DNA of 64,000 nucleotides from Haliscomenobacter sp041740695 (GCF_041740695.1 NZ_JBGSLK010000134.1:62001-126000); one strand, 5' to 3'; counted from the stretch's first letter, positions 25,594 to 35,037 are shown. Numbers and translations: made by a program. The notes: generated by a model from the letters alone, not told the origin.

Positions 25594-27024
25594 ATGAGTG
25601 GACACATTTCTCCAATACGGGAACCCCTGATTACAGGTGCAAAAACGTACCACCAGATCACGGAGGACATCTGTGGGCCTACTGAACGTACGCCCTCCGT
25701 TGCCTGGATGATTGCCTTCATTCTTGCCGTAACGGGTCTCGCAGTTTATGTATTTTGTGTAACCTGGACCATTTGGGTCGGGATCGGTTCCTGGAACCTG
25801 AACCGGACGATCAACTGGGGTTGGGACATTACCAACTTCGTTTGGTGGGTCGGTATCGGTCACGCGGGTACTTTGATTTCTGCCATCTTGTTGCTGTTCC
25901 GTCAGAAATGGCGGACGGGGGTAAACCGTGCAGCAGAAGCGATGACGATCTTCGCGGTAATTTGCGCCGGTCAGTTCCCGCTCATCCACATGGGCCGTCT
26001 TTGGCTGGGTTTTTTCATCTTCCCTTATCCCAACACCCGCGGACCACTTTGGGTTAACTTCAACTCTCCGCTGCTTTGGGACGTATTTGCAATCTCTACC
26101 TATTTTACGGTTTCTTTGCTGTTCTGGTACACCGGTTTGGTGCCTGACTTTGCAACGGTGCGCGACCGTGCTTCGGGTTTCCGTCGCAAAATGTACGATT
26201 TCCTGGCTTTTGGCTGGACGGGTTCTGCCAAGCACTGGCAACGCTGGGAAAGTTTGTCACTGATCCTGGCGGGTTTGTCCACTCCGCTGGTACTCTCAGT
26301 ACACACCATTGTATCCTTTGACTTTGCCACTTCAGTTATTCCTGGCTGGCACACCACCATCTTCCCTCCTTACTTCGTAGCGGGTGCAATCTTCTCCGGT
26401 TTTGCCATGGTGCAAACCCTGATGATCATTACGCGTAAAGTATTGAACTTGCAAGACTACATTACGTTAGAGCATATCGACAGTATGAACAAGGTAATCC
26501 TGGCAACAGGTAGCATCGTCGGGGTAGCCTACCTCACCGAGTTGTTCATCTCCTGGTATTCTGGATACATCTACGAGCAATTTGCTTTCTACAACCGTTT
26601 GATGGGACCTTACTTCTGGTCTTACATCGGGATGATGGCCTGCAACGTAATTTCTCCACAAATCTTCTGGAGCAAAAATCTACGCAAAAACATCACGGTG
26701 ACTTTTGCAATGTCCATCTTCATCAACATCGGGATGTGGTTTGAGCGTTTCGTCATCATTGCCTCTACCTTGGCGCGTGATTATTTACCTTCTTCCTGGA
26801 GCTACTATTCAGCTACCTGGGTAGAGGTTGGTCTCTTCGTCGGTACTTTGGGCTTGTTTTCTACTTGTTTCATGATTTTCACCCGTGTTGCACCGGTAGT
26901 AGCCATTGCCGAAATCAAGAGTATCTTGAAGAACGCTGGCGACCAGTACGTAGGGATGAAAAATGCATTGAAGCATGACCACAAGCATGAATCAGTGAAA
27001 ACAAACGGCGGTGACGCGCACTAA
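25594..27024 (+). CDS. actC: Alternative complex III subunit C, NrfD-like quinol-binding membrane protein
   Basis: A 476-residue polytopic membrane protein of the NrfD/PsrC family with about 10 transmembrane helices. It opens with SGHISPIREPLITGAKTYHQ and has the family segments NFVWWVGIGHAGTLISAILL and RAAEAMTIFAVICAGQFPLI. In the known alternative complex III this subunit contacts the ActB iron-sulfur domain and holds the menaquinol site. The C-terminus (about residues 455-476) is His/Lys-rich (HDHKHESVK), which is unusual but not functionally interpretable. It is 32 bases upstream of actD and belongs to the same operon. Confidence 0.92.
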   Translation: MSGHISPIREPLITGAKTYHQITEDICGPTERTPSVAWMIAFILAVTGLAVYVFCVTWTIWVGIGSWNLNRTINWGWDITNFVWWVGIGHAGTLISAILLLFRQKWRTGVNRAAEAMTIFAVICAGQFPLIHMGRLWLGFFIFPYPNTRGPLWVNFNSPLLWDVFAISTYFTVSLLFWYTGLVPDFATVRDRASGFRRKMYDFLAFGWTGSAKHWQRWESLSLILAGLSTPLVLSVHTIVSFDFATSVIPGWHTTIFPPYFVAGAIFSGFAMVQTLMIITRKVLNLQDYITLEHIDSMNKVILATGSIVGVAYLTELFISWYSGYIYEQFAFYNRLMGPYFWSYIGMMACNVISPQIFWSKNLRKNITVTFAMSIFINIGMWFERFVIIASTLARDYLPSSWSYYSATWVEVGLFVGTLGLFSTCFMIFTRVAPVVAIAEIKSILKNAGDQYVGMKNALKHDHKHESVKTNGGDAH

Positions 27025-27056
27025 TCTAAATTTCGAGACAGCAAAAACGAAGTGCA

Positions 27057-27590
27057 ATGACAAGATCTCCAAATAAAGATGTACTCTTCGGTCTGTACGA
27101 TGATGAGACCAAGATTCTCAGTGCAGTCAACAAAGCTCGTGCTGCACACCTGGACATTTACGATGTGTTTTCCCCATTCCCGGTTCACGGCATGGAGGAC
27201 GCAATGGGTTTTACTGAAAGCCGCATTCACCAGGCTGGGTTTGTATATGGTTTGATCGGAACACTGACCGCTTTTCTAGGCATGACCTGGGTGTTTACCA
27301 GTGACTGGCCCATCATTTTTGGTGGCAAACCATACTGGGCGGTTCCTGCGTTCATTCCGGTTACTTTTGAGTTGACGGTACTTTTTGCCAGTATTGGTAT
27401 GGTGGTTACTTTTTACACCATCTGCGGTATGGGCCCCGGTATCATCAACCCTACACTGCACGACCGCATTACCGACGATAAATTCTGTCTGGCCTTTGAT
27501 GTAACCGATGTATCAGATGATGAAAAAGCCAAGTTCAAGGCTTTTTTGGAAACATCCGGTGCAGAAGAAATTGATCAAAAGCACATTTAA
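27057..27590 (+). CDS. actD: Alternative complex III subunit D (DUF3341)
   Basis: A 177-residue protein with a soluble N-terminal part (LFGLYDDETKILSAVNKAR, the DUF3341 start) and two central transmembrane helices (about 65-85, FVYGLIGTLTAFLGMTW, and 100-128, VTFELTVLFASIGMVVTFY). The C-terminal soluble tail carries acidic residues. In the known complex ActD is a membrane-anchored accessory subunit next to ActC and ActF with no cofactor. It lies 32 bases after actC and 43 bases before actE. Length and layout match the family. Confidence 0.9.
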   Translation: MTRSPNKDVLFGLYDDETKILSAVNKARAAHLDIYDVFSPFPVHGMEDAMGFTESRIHQAGFVYGLIGTLTAFLGMTWVFTSDWPIIFGGKPYWAVPAFIPVTFELTVLFASIGMVVTFYTICGMGPGIINPTLHDRITDDKFCLAFDVTDVSDDEKAKFKAFLETSGAEEIDQKHI

Positions 27591-27633
27591 ACCCGGACAG
27601 CCGGTCAATGTTTGAACCAAGGAAAATCGAGCA

Positions 27634-28515
27634 ATGATGAAAAACTTAAAATATATTCTTTATTCGGTAGCCGCAGTCAGCCTGCTCTACTCCTGCACAC
27701 CAGCAGGAGGCAATTATGCTGGCAAGGAGTACATGCCGGATATGGCGCACTCAGTAGGATTTGAATACCAGTCGTATGCCAACTATTCACGCAACAACTG
27801 GGATAGCGCAAGTGTAATCAACCGCAAATTTTTGTCGCGCCCTTTGAATCCTGCCGTAGGTACGATTCCTCGTGGATATGCAGGCTTTAGTTTTGCGAGC
27901 CCGGAGGCTTATGATTCCATCATGAATATCCTCAGAGGTGGCAATCAACTCAATGCCATTGCGGTACCCGTGAATGGTAAAGTGCCTTACCACTATGGCA
28001 ACACTGAAGAAGAACGGATTCGTGCCAGCAAAGACATTGTCGGTAACCCTTTCCCAATTTCTGAAGGCGGTTTGGCCAGAGGCAAAGAACTCTACAATAT
28101 TTACTGTGGCATTTGCCATGGTGAAAAAGGGGACGGCGCCGGTTATCTGATACGGGACGCCAATCCTGCCAAAGGTGACCCAGGTGGCGCATACCCCGCA
28201 GCTCCAGCCAATTTTATGCTGGATACCTTTTACATTTCTAACAACGGACGTTTTTACCATGCCATCATGTATGGCAGAAACGTAATGGGTGGGTATGCTG
28301 AAAAATTGAGTTTCGAGGAAAGATGGCAAGTGATTCACCACATCCGCTCTTTGCAGGCAACTGCAAAAGGTTTGGCTTATAGCTCCAGTGCGAATACGCT
28401 GAACCCTAGCTTTGCTATACCAGCGGCGCAAGTGAAAAAATTGGCTTCTGTTCCTCCTCCTCCTGCTCCAGCAAGTGGGGATGGTAGTGGCAGCAAATCC
28501 AAGAGCGGCAAGTAA
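27634..28515 (+). CDS. actE: Alternative complex III subunit E, mono-haem cytochrome c lipoprotein
   Basis: A 293-residue lipoprotein: the signal YILYSVAAVSLLYSC ends in a lipobox Cys near residue 21. A single haem motif, CGICHGEKGDG, is near residue 158, with a candidate distal Met in NVMGGYAEKL (near 220), typical of class I cytochromes c. ActE is the mono-haem subunit thought to pass electrons from ActA to the terminal oxidase. The C-terminus is low-complexity (PPPPAPASGDGSGSKSKSGK). Two adjacent ATG codons (27634 and 27637) are possible starts. Confidence 0.92.
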   Translation: MMKNLKYILYSVAAVSLLYSCTPAGGNYAGKEYMPDMAHSVGFEYQSYANYSRNNWDSASVINRKFLSRPLNPAVGTIPRGYAGFSFASPEAYDSIMNILRGGNQLNAIAVPVNGKVPYHYGNTEEERIRASKDIVGNPFPISEGGLARGKELYNIYCGICHGEKGDGAGYLIRDANPAKGDPGGAYPAAPANFMLDTFYISNNGRFYHAIMYGRNVMGGYAEKLSFEERWQVIHHIRSLQATAKGLAYSSSANTLNPSFAIPAAQVKKLASVPPPPAPASGDGSGSKSKSGK

Positions 28516-28559
28516 TTTGATTCACCTTCTTTTGAAGAAAAATAAATAACCGACGAGCA

Positions 28560-29891
28560 ATGAACCAATTCACCTTCGAAGCCAAGCAAAAGACTTTCCT
28601 GCTCGGGTTTATGATACTCGGTGTGTTGTGTCTGGTGTTGTCCTACTTTGTGGACTCCGAACCCATGCACGTACGCTTCTGGTCTAATTATCTCCACAAT
28701 ACGGTGTTTTTCACCGGAATTGCAGGTATTTCCATGTTCATTTTGGCTGCTTTTACCACTGCATGGGCAGGGTGGCATACTGGGATGAAACGAGTTTGGG
28801 AAGCATTCTCCCTGTTTTTATTGCCAGGTTTATTGTTGTTCATTCCCATCATCATTGGGATGTGGGGACACTGGCACCACCTTTACCACTGGGCCGATGC
28901 TCATGCTGTAGAGGCTGACCCAATCTTAAAAGGCAAATCGGGGTTCTTGAATCCCGTTTGGTATACCTTTGGTACCCTGATCATTGTAGGTACCTGGTAT
29001 TATTTTGCCTTTAAAAACCGGCAGCTGTCCGTTGCGGAAGACGCAGATGGTCAAGGTGTTGCCGACAATTATTGGCACCACCGCAAGATGCGCATTTACG
29101 CAGCTATTTTCTTACCGATTTTTGGCTTCACGAGTGCAGCTGTAATTTGGCAGTGGGTCATGTCGGTAGATGCACACTGGTATTCTACCCTCTTTGCCTG
29201 GTATAGCGGCGCAAGTTGGTTCATTTCAGCAATGGCGATTACCATTCTGATGATGATTTACCTGAAAGGTCGGGGTTACTTTGAAAACGTTACGGACAAC
29301 CACTTACACGATATGGGCAAATTTTTGTTTGCCATCACCATTTTTTGGACCTACATGTGGTTTTCGCAGTACATGCTGATTTGGTACGCCAACATTGGTG
29401 AAGAAACCATTTATTTCCGTCATCGTTTGGACAATTATCGTCCTTTGTTCTTTGGCAACCTGATCATCAATTTTGTGCTGCCATTCTTCATTTTGCTGCG
29501 CAACGACAACAAACGCAAATACGGCCCGATGGCCATTGCCGCTATCCTGACCCTGTTTGGTCACTGGCTGGATTTCTTCCTGATGATCAAACCAGGTACC
29601 CGTTTGACAGCAATCGAAGCTGCGGCTGAACATGCTGGCGGACATGGTGCTGAGGTTGCAGCAGAAGGACATAAATTCCTGAGTTTTGCTGCTGGTTTTT
29701 CCATGCCAGGTTTGTTGGAACTGGGTATTTTTCTCGGCTTTTTGGCTGGTTTTGTTTACTTTGTATTCAAACAGCTGGAAAAAGCCGCGCTGGTGCCTGC
29801 AAACGATCCATACTTGGATGAGACCATGCACCACTCGGTTTGGCCTTATCCAGAAGATGGACATGGAGCCCATGATGCTGCACATCACTAA
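28560..29891 (+). CDS. actF: Alternative complex III subunit F, membrane quinol oxidoreductase
   Basis: A 443-residue membrane protein with about 10 helices, homologous in family terms to ActC. Characteristic segments are FTTAWAGWHTGMKRVWEAFS near residue 65 and the long SAAVIWQWVMSVDAHWYSTLF near residue 195. A His-rich cytosolic or periplasmic loop (EHAGGHGAEVAAEGHK, about 352-368) and a His-rich C-terminus (GHGAHDAAHH) are noticeable. It closes the act part of the operon. A small hairpin (29892-29908) and 98 bases separate it from the oxidase genes, which likely share the transcript. Confidence 0.92.
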   Translation: MNQFTFEAKQKTFLLGFMILGVLCLVLSYFVDSEPMHVRFWSNYLHNTVFFTGIAGISMFILAAFTTAWAGWHTGMKRVWEAFSLFLLPGLLLFIPIIIGMWGHWHHLYHWADAHAVEADPILKGKSGFLNPVWYTFGTLIIVGTWYYFAFKNRQLSVAEDADGQGVADNYWHHRKMRIYAAIFLPIFGFTSAAVIWQWVMSVDAHWYSTLFAWYSGASWFISAMAITILMMIYLKGRGYFENVTDNHLHDMGKFLFAITIFWTYMWFSQYMLIWYANIGEETIYFRHRLDNYRPLFFGNLIINFVLPFFILLRNDNKRKYGPMAIAAILTLFGHWLDFFLMIKPGTRLTAIEAAAEHAGGHGAEVAAEGHKFLSFAAGFSMPGLLELGIFLGFLAGFVYFVFKQLEKAALVPANDPYLDETMHHSVWPYPEDGHGAHDAAHH

Positions 29892-29908
29892 TTTAGACGA
29901 AGTCTAAA
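29892..29908 (+). other. Small hairpin between actF and oxidase genes
   Basis: TTTAGAC (29892-29898) pairs with GTCTAAA (29902-29908) just after the actF stop. There is no T tract, so it is more likely an RNA-processing or stability hairpin than a terminator. Confidence 0.35.
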
Positions 29909-29989
29909 CAAGTGAAAAGTATCGCAATGGTGAAACACATCATTGAATCTTTGGTTGTAAATTTGAATTCGATTAAAATTTAAAGAATA

Positions 29990-31477
29990 ATGACTGCTTT
30001 GCTCGTATTCTTAAGTCTCATCCTGATCGTTGTGACTGCCATTCAAATTGGCAAGGTAACCGAATTGGCTGCCAAAATTCGAGGTGAGGAAGAAATGCAG
30101 GAGATTGTCAATGGTAGGCAAGGGCTCTACATGTTCATTTTCATGATCGCTTTTCTGGTGCTTACGGCCTACACTGGCTCAGCATACAAAAATTATTACT
30201 TGGGCTTCGGTCCGATGGAGGCAGCATCTGCCCACGGCAGCAAGATCGATTCCATGTTTTTTATAACCTTGGTGATCTGTGGGATTGTATTTGTGATCAC
30301 CCACATCTTGCTGTTCTATTACGCTTGGAAATACTCAGGCCGTCGGAACGCAAAAGCCAAATTCATCTCTCACGACAATAAACTGGAGGCGATTTGGACC
30401 ATCATCCCGGCTATAGTAATGGCATTTCTAGTGGTTCGGGGTTTGGATGCCTGGAACGAAATCATGGCTGACATCCAACCTGGTGAGGACTATCTGGAAA
30501 TTGAAGCAACGGGTTTCCAATTCGGTTGGGCTCTGCGTTATCCTGGTCCAGATGGAGTGTTGGGGCCTAAAAACTACAAACTCATTACGGGGGCAAACCC
30601 CTTGGGTCAAGACTGGACCGATGAGCGGAATGTAGACGATTTCCATGCCGATGAATTGGTACTGCCCAAGGGTAAAAAAATCCGGGTGCGCATCACTTCC
30701 AAGGACGTTTTGCACAACTTCTACCTGTCTCACTTCCGGGTAAAAATGGACGCCATTCCTGGTATCCCTACCTACTTCGTATTTGAGCCACAAAAAACCA
30801 ATGAGGAATTCCGCGAACAATTGCGCAATTACCCGGAATTCCAAGTGCCATCTGACCCAAAAGATCCAAACTCCAAGCCGAAATGGGAGGCGTTTGACTA
30901 CGAACTGGCTTGTGCAGAATTGTGTGGCAATAGCCACTTTGCGATGCGCAAGACGGTGAGAATCGTGGAGCCAGAAGCCTATGAAATGTGGGCGATGCAG
31001 CAAAAGTCCTACTACTTGAGCAATATCCGCTTCAAGGACGAAGACCCGAACAAAGAAAAGTTGTTCTCTTCTGAAATTGAAGCCAGGAAGGAAGAATTCA
31101 TCGAAGCCTTGGACACTGCTTTGACTACTGCGAAAAAAACAGTTCAGTTTAGCTATGTAACTTTTGCAACTGGCTCAGAAAAACTGACTGGCGTATCTCG
31201 TTACGAACTGGACAACCTCATTGCAGCCATGAAAGAGAAGTCTGGCTTGAAAGTACAATTGGCCGGCCATACGGATGATACCGGGGAAGATGCTCAAAAC
31301 CTGACCTTGTCGCAAAAACGTGCTAACGCAGTGTTAAAATACCTGCAAAGCAAAGGCATCGATGCCAGCCGTTTGTCTGCTAAAGGTTTTGGAGAAGCTC
31401 AACCCGTAGTCGCAAACGATAGTGATGAAAATCGCGCCAAGAACCGCCGTACAGAGTTCCGTATTGTGGGGCAATAA
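29990..31477 (+). CDS. coxB: Cytochrome c oxidase subunit II fused to OmpA-like peptidoglycan-binding domain
   Basis: A 495-residue protein. It begins with a hydrophobic helix (LLVFLSLILIVVTAIQIGKV) and has two further helices near 45-60 and 85-110, as in Bacteroidota subunit II. The CuA site is intact: DVLHNFYLSHFRVKMDAIPG supplies the first His, and CAELCGNSHFAM gives the C-x3-C-x3-H-x2-M set near residue 305. After residue 384 it has a complete OmpA-like C-terminal domain: VQFSYVTFATGSEKL, LAGHTDDTGEDAQNLTLSQK and NRRTEFRIV, with the Asp and Arg that bind diaminopimelate in this family. Normally subunit II ends after CuA or carries a cytochrome c domain. The fusion would place a peptidoglycan anchor in the periplasm, on the correct side. 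It accepts electrons for the oxidase encoded downstream. Confidence 0.93.
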   Translation: MTALLVFLSLILIVVTAIQIGKVTELAAKIRGEEEMQEIVNGRQGLYMFIFMIAFLVLTAYTGSAYKNYYLGFGPMEAASAHGSKIDSMFFITLVICGIVFVITHILLFYYAWKYSGRRNAKAKFISHDNKLEAIWTIIPAIVMAFLVVRGLDAWNEIMADIQPGEDYLEIEATGFQFGWALRYPGPDGVLGPKNYKLITGANPLGQDWTDERNVDDFHADELVLPKGKKIRVRITSKDVLHNFYLSHFRVKMDAIPGIPTYFVFEPQKTNEEFREQLRNYPEFQVPSDPKDPNSKPKWEAFDYELACAELCGNSHFAMRKTVRIVEPEAYEMWAMQQKSYYLSNIRFKDEDPNKEKLFSSEIEARKEEFIEALDTALTTAKKTVQFSYVTFATGSEKLTGVSRYELDNLIAAMKEKSGLKVQLAGHTDDTGEDAQNLTLSQKRANAVLKYLQSKGIDASRLSAKGFGEAQPVVANDSDENRAKNRRTEFRIVGQ

Positions 31478-31489
31478 TATAAAATGTTG

Positions 31490-31538
31490 AATTGAACCAA
31501 GTGGGTTCAATTGAGTTGTTATGGAAAGTGACTCAATT
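31490..31538 (+). other. Alternative stem-loops between subunit II and I genes
   Basis: AATTGAACC (31490-31498) pairs with GGTTCAATT (31504-31512), while AATTGAGT (31509-31516) can pair with ACTCAATT (31531-31538). The shared central bases mean the two hairpins are mutually exclusive. There is no T tract. The role is unknown and may be mRNA processing in the 101-base gap. Confidence 0.4.
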
Positions 31539-31578
31539 CAAAATTTGGCATTGTAAACGTATTTAAAACATTCAGCAG

Positions 31579-33435
31579 ATGGCTCACGTAGCAAACCATC
31601 CAATGACGCAAGAAGAAGAGCTGATAGAAAAGCTGGGTTATGATGATCATTTCCATGATCACCATGAGGGCGACCGTTATCAGTCCAACTTCATCAATAC
31701 TTATGTGTTTAGCATGGACCACAAAATCATCGCCAAACAATTCCTCATTACGGGGATGATTTGGGCTTTGATTGGTGCGGGCATGTCCTTGATTTTCCGT
31801 TTGCAACTGGGCTTTCCTGAAGAAAGTATGGCCTGGTTGAAACCCCTGCTGGGCAAATGGATCATCATCAATGCGGAAACCGGAATGGGTACCCTTTCGC
31901 AAGATTTTTACTATGCGTTGGTGACCATGCACGGAACCATCCTGGTGTTTTTTGTACTGACCGCTGGTTTGAGTGGTACATTTAGTAACCTACTTATCCC
32001 ATTGCAGCTCGGAGCACGAGACATGGCGTCGCCATTTTTGAATATGCTTTCGTACTGGTTCTTCTTTATGTCCGGTATGATCATGATGTTCTCGCTGTTT
32101 GTAAGTACAGGACCATTCTCTGGGGGATGGACCGCTTACCCACCTTTGAGTGCATTGCCACAAGCCTCCTCAGGCTCTGGTGCAGGTATGACCCTGTGGT
32201 TGTTGAGTTTGGTTTTCTTTGTAGTATCAGTACTGCTGGGAGGGATCAACTACATCACCACGGTACTCAACCTGCGTACCAAAGGTATGACCATGTGGCG
32301 GATGCCACTGACCATTTGGGCCTTCTTCGTGACGGCGATCATTGGTCTGTTGTCTTTCCCGGTATTGGTTTCCGGTTTCTTGCTGCTGATGTTCGACCGT
32401 GGTATGGGTACTAGTTTTTACCTGAGCGAAATTTATGTCGGCGGTCAAGCCCTGGATCACGTAGGTGGTAGTCCAATTTTGTACCAGCACTTATTCTGGT
32501 TCCTGGGACACCCGGAAGTATACATCATCATTTTGCCAGCGATGGGTTTGGTTTCAGAAGTACTTTCGGTACATGCACGTAAACCAATCTTTGGTTATAA
32601 AGCAATGGTATTGTCAATTTTGGCCATTGCGTTTTTGTCCTTTATCGTATGGGCTCACCACATGTTTATGTCGGGGGTAAACCCATTTATTTCCAACTTC
32701 TTCGTGGTGTTCACCTTGATCATTGCCGTTCCTTCGGCGGTGAAAGTGTTCAACTGGATTTCTACGGTCTACGCCAGTAATTTCCGCTTTACGGCGGCCA
32801 GTATGTTTGCGATCGGGTTCGTTTCGATGTTCATTTCGGGTGGTTTGACGGGGATATTCCTGGGTAACTCTGCCATTGACATCCAACAGCACGATACCTA
32901 TTTCGTAGTTGCGCACTTCCACATTGTAATGGGGGTTGCCGCTTTCTTCGGGATGTTCGCAGGGATCTACAACTGGTTCCCTAAGATGTACGGTCGATTC
33001 ATGAATGAAACGCTGGGTAAAATCCACTTCTGGGGTACGATGATTGGTGCCTATGCCATTTTTTGGCCGATGCATTACATTGGTATGGCTGGGGTGCCAC
33101 GGCGCTATTATCGTTTTGATACCTTTGCTTCTTTCTCGCACTTTGATGACCTGAATAAGTTCATTACGATCGCAGCCATTGCTACTTTTGCTTTCCAGGT
33201 TTTGTTTGTCGTCAACTTCTTCTACAGCATTTGGAAGGGCAAAAAGATGACCACTCAAAACCCATGGGGTGCTTCTACCCTGGAGTGGACTACGCCTATC
33301 AAGCCTGGACACGGCAACTGGGCTGGCAAAATCCCTACTGTACACCGTTGGCCATATGACTACGGTAAAGATGGAAAAGAATTCATCACCCAGATTACGC
33401 CGATGGAAGAGGGCGAAACATCAGGTGAGCACTGA
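31579..33435 (+). CDS. coxA: Cytochrome c oxidase subunit I
   Basis: A 618-residue haem-copper oxidase subunit I with about 12 core transmembrane helices. The active-site motif GHPEVYIIILPAMG (near residue 310) contains the CuB His and the cross-linked Tyr, HHMFMSGVNPF (near 359) supplies the two other CuB His residues, and VAHFHIVMG (near 446) supplies the haem ligands. The HPEVY form identifies a type A oxidase. The N-terminal 50 residues are polar, with clustered His and Asp (DDHFHDHHEGDR). The gene reduces O2 to water and pumps protons together with subunits II and III encoded around it. It is followed by haem O synthase, the enzyme that prepares its cofactor. Confidence 0.97.
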   Translation: MAHVANHPMTQEEELIEKLGYDDHFHDHHEGDRYQSNFINTYVFSMDHKIIAKQFLITGMIWALIGAGMSLIFRLQLGFPEESMAWLKPLLGKWIIINAETGMGTLSQDFYYALVTMHGTILVFFVLTAGLSGTFSNLLIPLQLGARDMASPFLNMLSYWFFFMSGMIMMFSLFVSTGPFSGGWTAYPPLSALPQASSGSGAGMTLWLLSLVFFVVSVLLGGINYITTVLNLRTKGMTMWRMPLTIWAFFVTAIIGLLSFPVLVSGFLLLMFDRGMGTSFYLSEIYVGGQALDHVGGSPILYQHLFWFLGHPEVYIIILPAMGLVSEVLSVHARKPIFGYKAMVLSILAIAFLSFIVWAHHMFMSGVNPFISNFFVVFTLIIAVPSAVKVFNWISTVYASNFRFTAASMFAIGFVSMFISGGLTGIFLGNSAIDIQQHDTYFVVAHFHIVMGVAAFFGMFAGIYNWFPKMYGRFMNETLGKIHFWGTMIGAYAIFWPMHYIGMAGVPRRYYRFDTFASFSHFDDLNKFITIAAIATFAFQVLFVVNFFYSIWKGKKMTTQNPWGASTLEWTTPIKPGHGNWAGKIPTVHRWPYDYGKDGKEFITQITPMEEGETSGEH

Positions 33436-33448
33436 TGCAGATTGAACA

Positions 33449-33525
33449 ACAGCTGATGAGCTGTTTGAGGTAGAAATAGATCATTTTCAATAGGAGAGGA
33501 GGATTCAATTTATTCAGTCCTCCTC
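33449..33525 (+). other. Two hairpins between subunit I and haem O synthase genes
   Basis: ACAGCT/AGCTGT (33449-33454 and 33459-33464) and GAGGAGGA/TCCTCCTC (33496-33503 and 33518-33525) form two stems in the 110-base gap. Neither has a T tract. They may be mRNA processing sites that separate the abundant oxidase message from downstream assembly genes. Confidence 0.35.
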
Positions 33526-33545
33526 CCCAATACTTCTCGATTACA

Positions 33546-34442
33546 GTGGTGGTAAAAACAGCAGTGCACAAACCTTTGGCCGCCTTTTGGCAAAAGGTGG
33601 AAGACTTCAAATTACTGGTAAAGTTGCGTTTGACCCTCACCGTGGTGTTTTCTTCGGTGATGGCTTACTTGATTGCAGTACCTGGGGCCATTTCGGGATT
33701 GAGTATTGTAATCCTTGCGGCGGGTGGTTTTTTGGTCACAGCAGCAGCCAATGTACTGAATCAGGTGCTGGAAAAGGACTATGACCGCTTGATGAAACGT
33801 ACGGCCAATCGCCCTTTGGCAACTGGTCGAATGAAAGTTGCGGATGCCGTGCTTTGGGCTGGATTGATGAGTATGGTGGGCATTACTGCCTTGGCCTTGT
33901 TTAATCCTTGGACCGCTTTTTTTGGTACCCTTGCCCTGGTTTCTTATGCTTTTTTATACACCCCGCTAAAAAGAATTTCCCCTATTGCGGTTGCAGTAGG
34001 AGCAGTTCCTGGAGCACTACCAACACTGATTGGTGCTGCTGCAGCAGAAGGATACATTTCTGCCTTGGGATTGACTTTGTTTACCATTCAGTTCTTCTGG
34101 CAGTTTCCCCACTTTTGGTCGATTGCCTGGTTGGGACGTGAAGATTACGAGCAGGCTGGTTACAAGTTATTACCTGGCCCCGAAGGACAGAAAGAGCAAT
34201 ATACTGCATTACAATCCTTTTTGTACGCACTGGTGCTCATTCCGGTAGGTTTTTTGCCCATGAGCTTGGGTGTTGCTGGTTGGATTGCGACTACTTGTAT
34301 TGTGGTATCAAGCGTCTTTTTTGCCTATTTGGGCTGGCGTTTGTATCGGAATAACGATCGCAAATCGGCATTGCACTTGATGTTTTTCTCTTTTGTGTAC
34401 ATTCCGCTTGTTTTGGTTGTGTTATTACTAGATCAACTTTAA
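33546..34442 (+). CDS. ctaB: Protohaem IX farnesyltransferase (haem O synthase)
   Basis: A 298-residue UbiA-superfamily prenyltransferase with about 8-9 transmembrane helices. It transfers farnesyl to haem b to make haem O, the precursor of haem A for the adjacent oxidase. The first Asp-rich motif is NVLNQVLEKDYDRLMKRTAN, followed by RPLATGRM, both diagnostic of CtaB/CyoE. A second motif, WLGREDYEQAGYKLLP, lies near residue 200. The start is a GTG at 33546 (followed by a second GTG codon). It is 11 bases upstream of the first subunit III gene, so co-translation is likely. Haem A synthase (ctaA) is not in the window. Confidence 0.94.
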   Translation: MVVKTAVHKPLAAFWQKVEDFKLLVKLRLTLTVVFSSVMAYLIAVPGAISGLSIVILAAGGFLVTAAANVLNQVLEKDYDRLMKRTANRPLATGRMKVADAVLWAGLMSMVGITALALFNPWTAFFGTLALVSYAFLYTPLKRISPIAVAVGAVPGALPTLIGAAAAEGYISALGLTLFTIQFFWQFPHFWSIAWLGREDYEQAGYKLLPGPEGQKEQYTALQSFLYALVLIPVGFLPMSLGVAGWIATTCIVVSSVFFAYLGWRLYRNNDRKSALHLMFFSFVYIPLVLVVLLLDQL

Positions 34443-34453
34443 TCTGGAAAACC

Positions 34454-35032
34454 ATGGAAGGAACCTTCCCCAATGCTTACGGTCGGAATAAAATACATCC
34501 TCAAACTTTCGCCTTGCTGGTTGCTTGTGCGAGTATCATGATGATGTTTGCAGCCTGGACGAGTGCCTTTATGGTGCGCCAAGCTGCCGGGAATTGGCTG
34601 GAATTCAGCTTACCCCAAGTGTTTACCCTGAGCACTGTTTTGATCTTGCTGAGTAGTTTTACTTTGCATGTATCGTATCGTGCGTTTTTGAAAGGCAATG
34701 AAAAAGTATACCAATATGGGTTGGTCGCAAGCCTGGTACTAGGGTTCTCTTTTTTGTACACGCAATACCAGGGCTGGTTGGCACTCTCCGCAATTGGAGT
34801 AGAACTGACTACCAATCCTTCGGGATCTTTTGTCTATGTGTTTTCGTATGTGCATGCAGCGCACGTGGTTGGAGGCTTGGCCATTCTGCTATTGAGCACC
34901 CTGCACGCATTTTCCCTGGGCTTAAAAGTAACGCCCAAACGAAAACACCGCTTCGAATTGAGTATGATCTACTGGCATTTCGTAGATTTGCTCTGGGTTT
35001 ACATCTTTTTCTTTTTAATGACACAAATGTAA
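34454..35032 (+). CDS. coxC: Cytochrome c oxidase subunit III (short paralogue)
   Basis: A 192-residue member of the haem-copper oxidase subunit III family with five predicted helices. It begins NKIHPQTFALLVACASIMMM and ends with the family signature RFELSMIYWHFVDLLWVYIF. It is 11 bases after ctaB. A second, longer subunit III gene follows after a repeat-rich gap; this tandem arrangement is common in Bacteroidota oxidase operons, where one copy may act in assembly or be the structural subunit of a five-helix form. Which one is in the enzyme cannot be told here. Confidence 0.9.
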   Translation: MEGTFPNAYGRNKIHPQTFALLVACASIMMMFAAWTSAFMVRQAAGNWLEFSLPQVFTLSTVLILLSSFTLHVSYRAFLKGNEKVYQYGLVASLVLGFSFLYTQYQGWLALSAIGVELTTNPSGSFVYVFSYVHAAHVVGGLAILLLSTLHAFSLGLKVTPKRKHRFELSMIYWHFVDLLWVYIFFFLMTQM

Positions 35033-35037
35033 GCCAA

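Noticed and set aside
25594..29891. Polysulfide or nitrite reductase operon (NrfD-like plus multihaem genes)
   Set aside because: The order actABCDEF with DUF3341 and a second NrfD-like protein, followed by cytochrome oxidase genes, is specific for alternative complex III.
29990..31477. caa3-type subunit II with fused cytochrome c
   Set aside because: No CxxCH motif exists after the CuA site; the C-terminal domain is OmpA-like instead.
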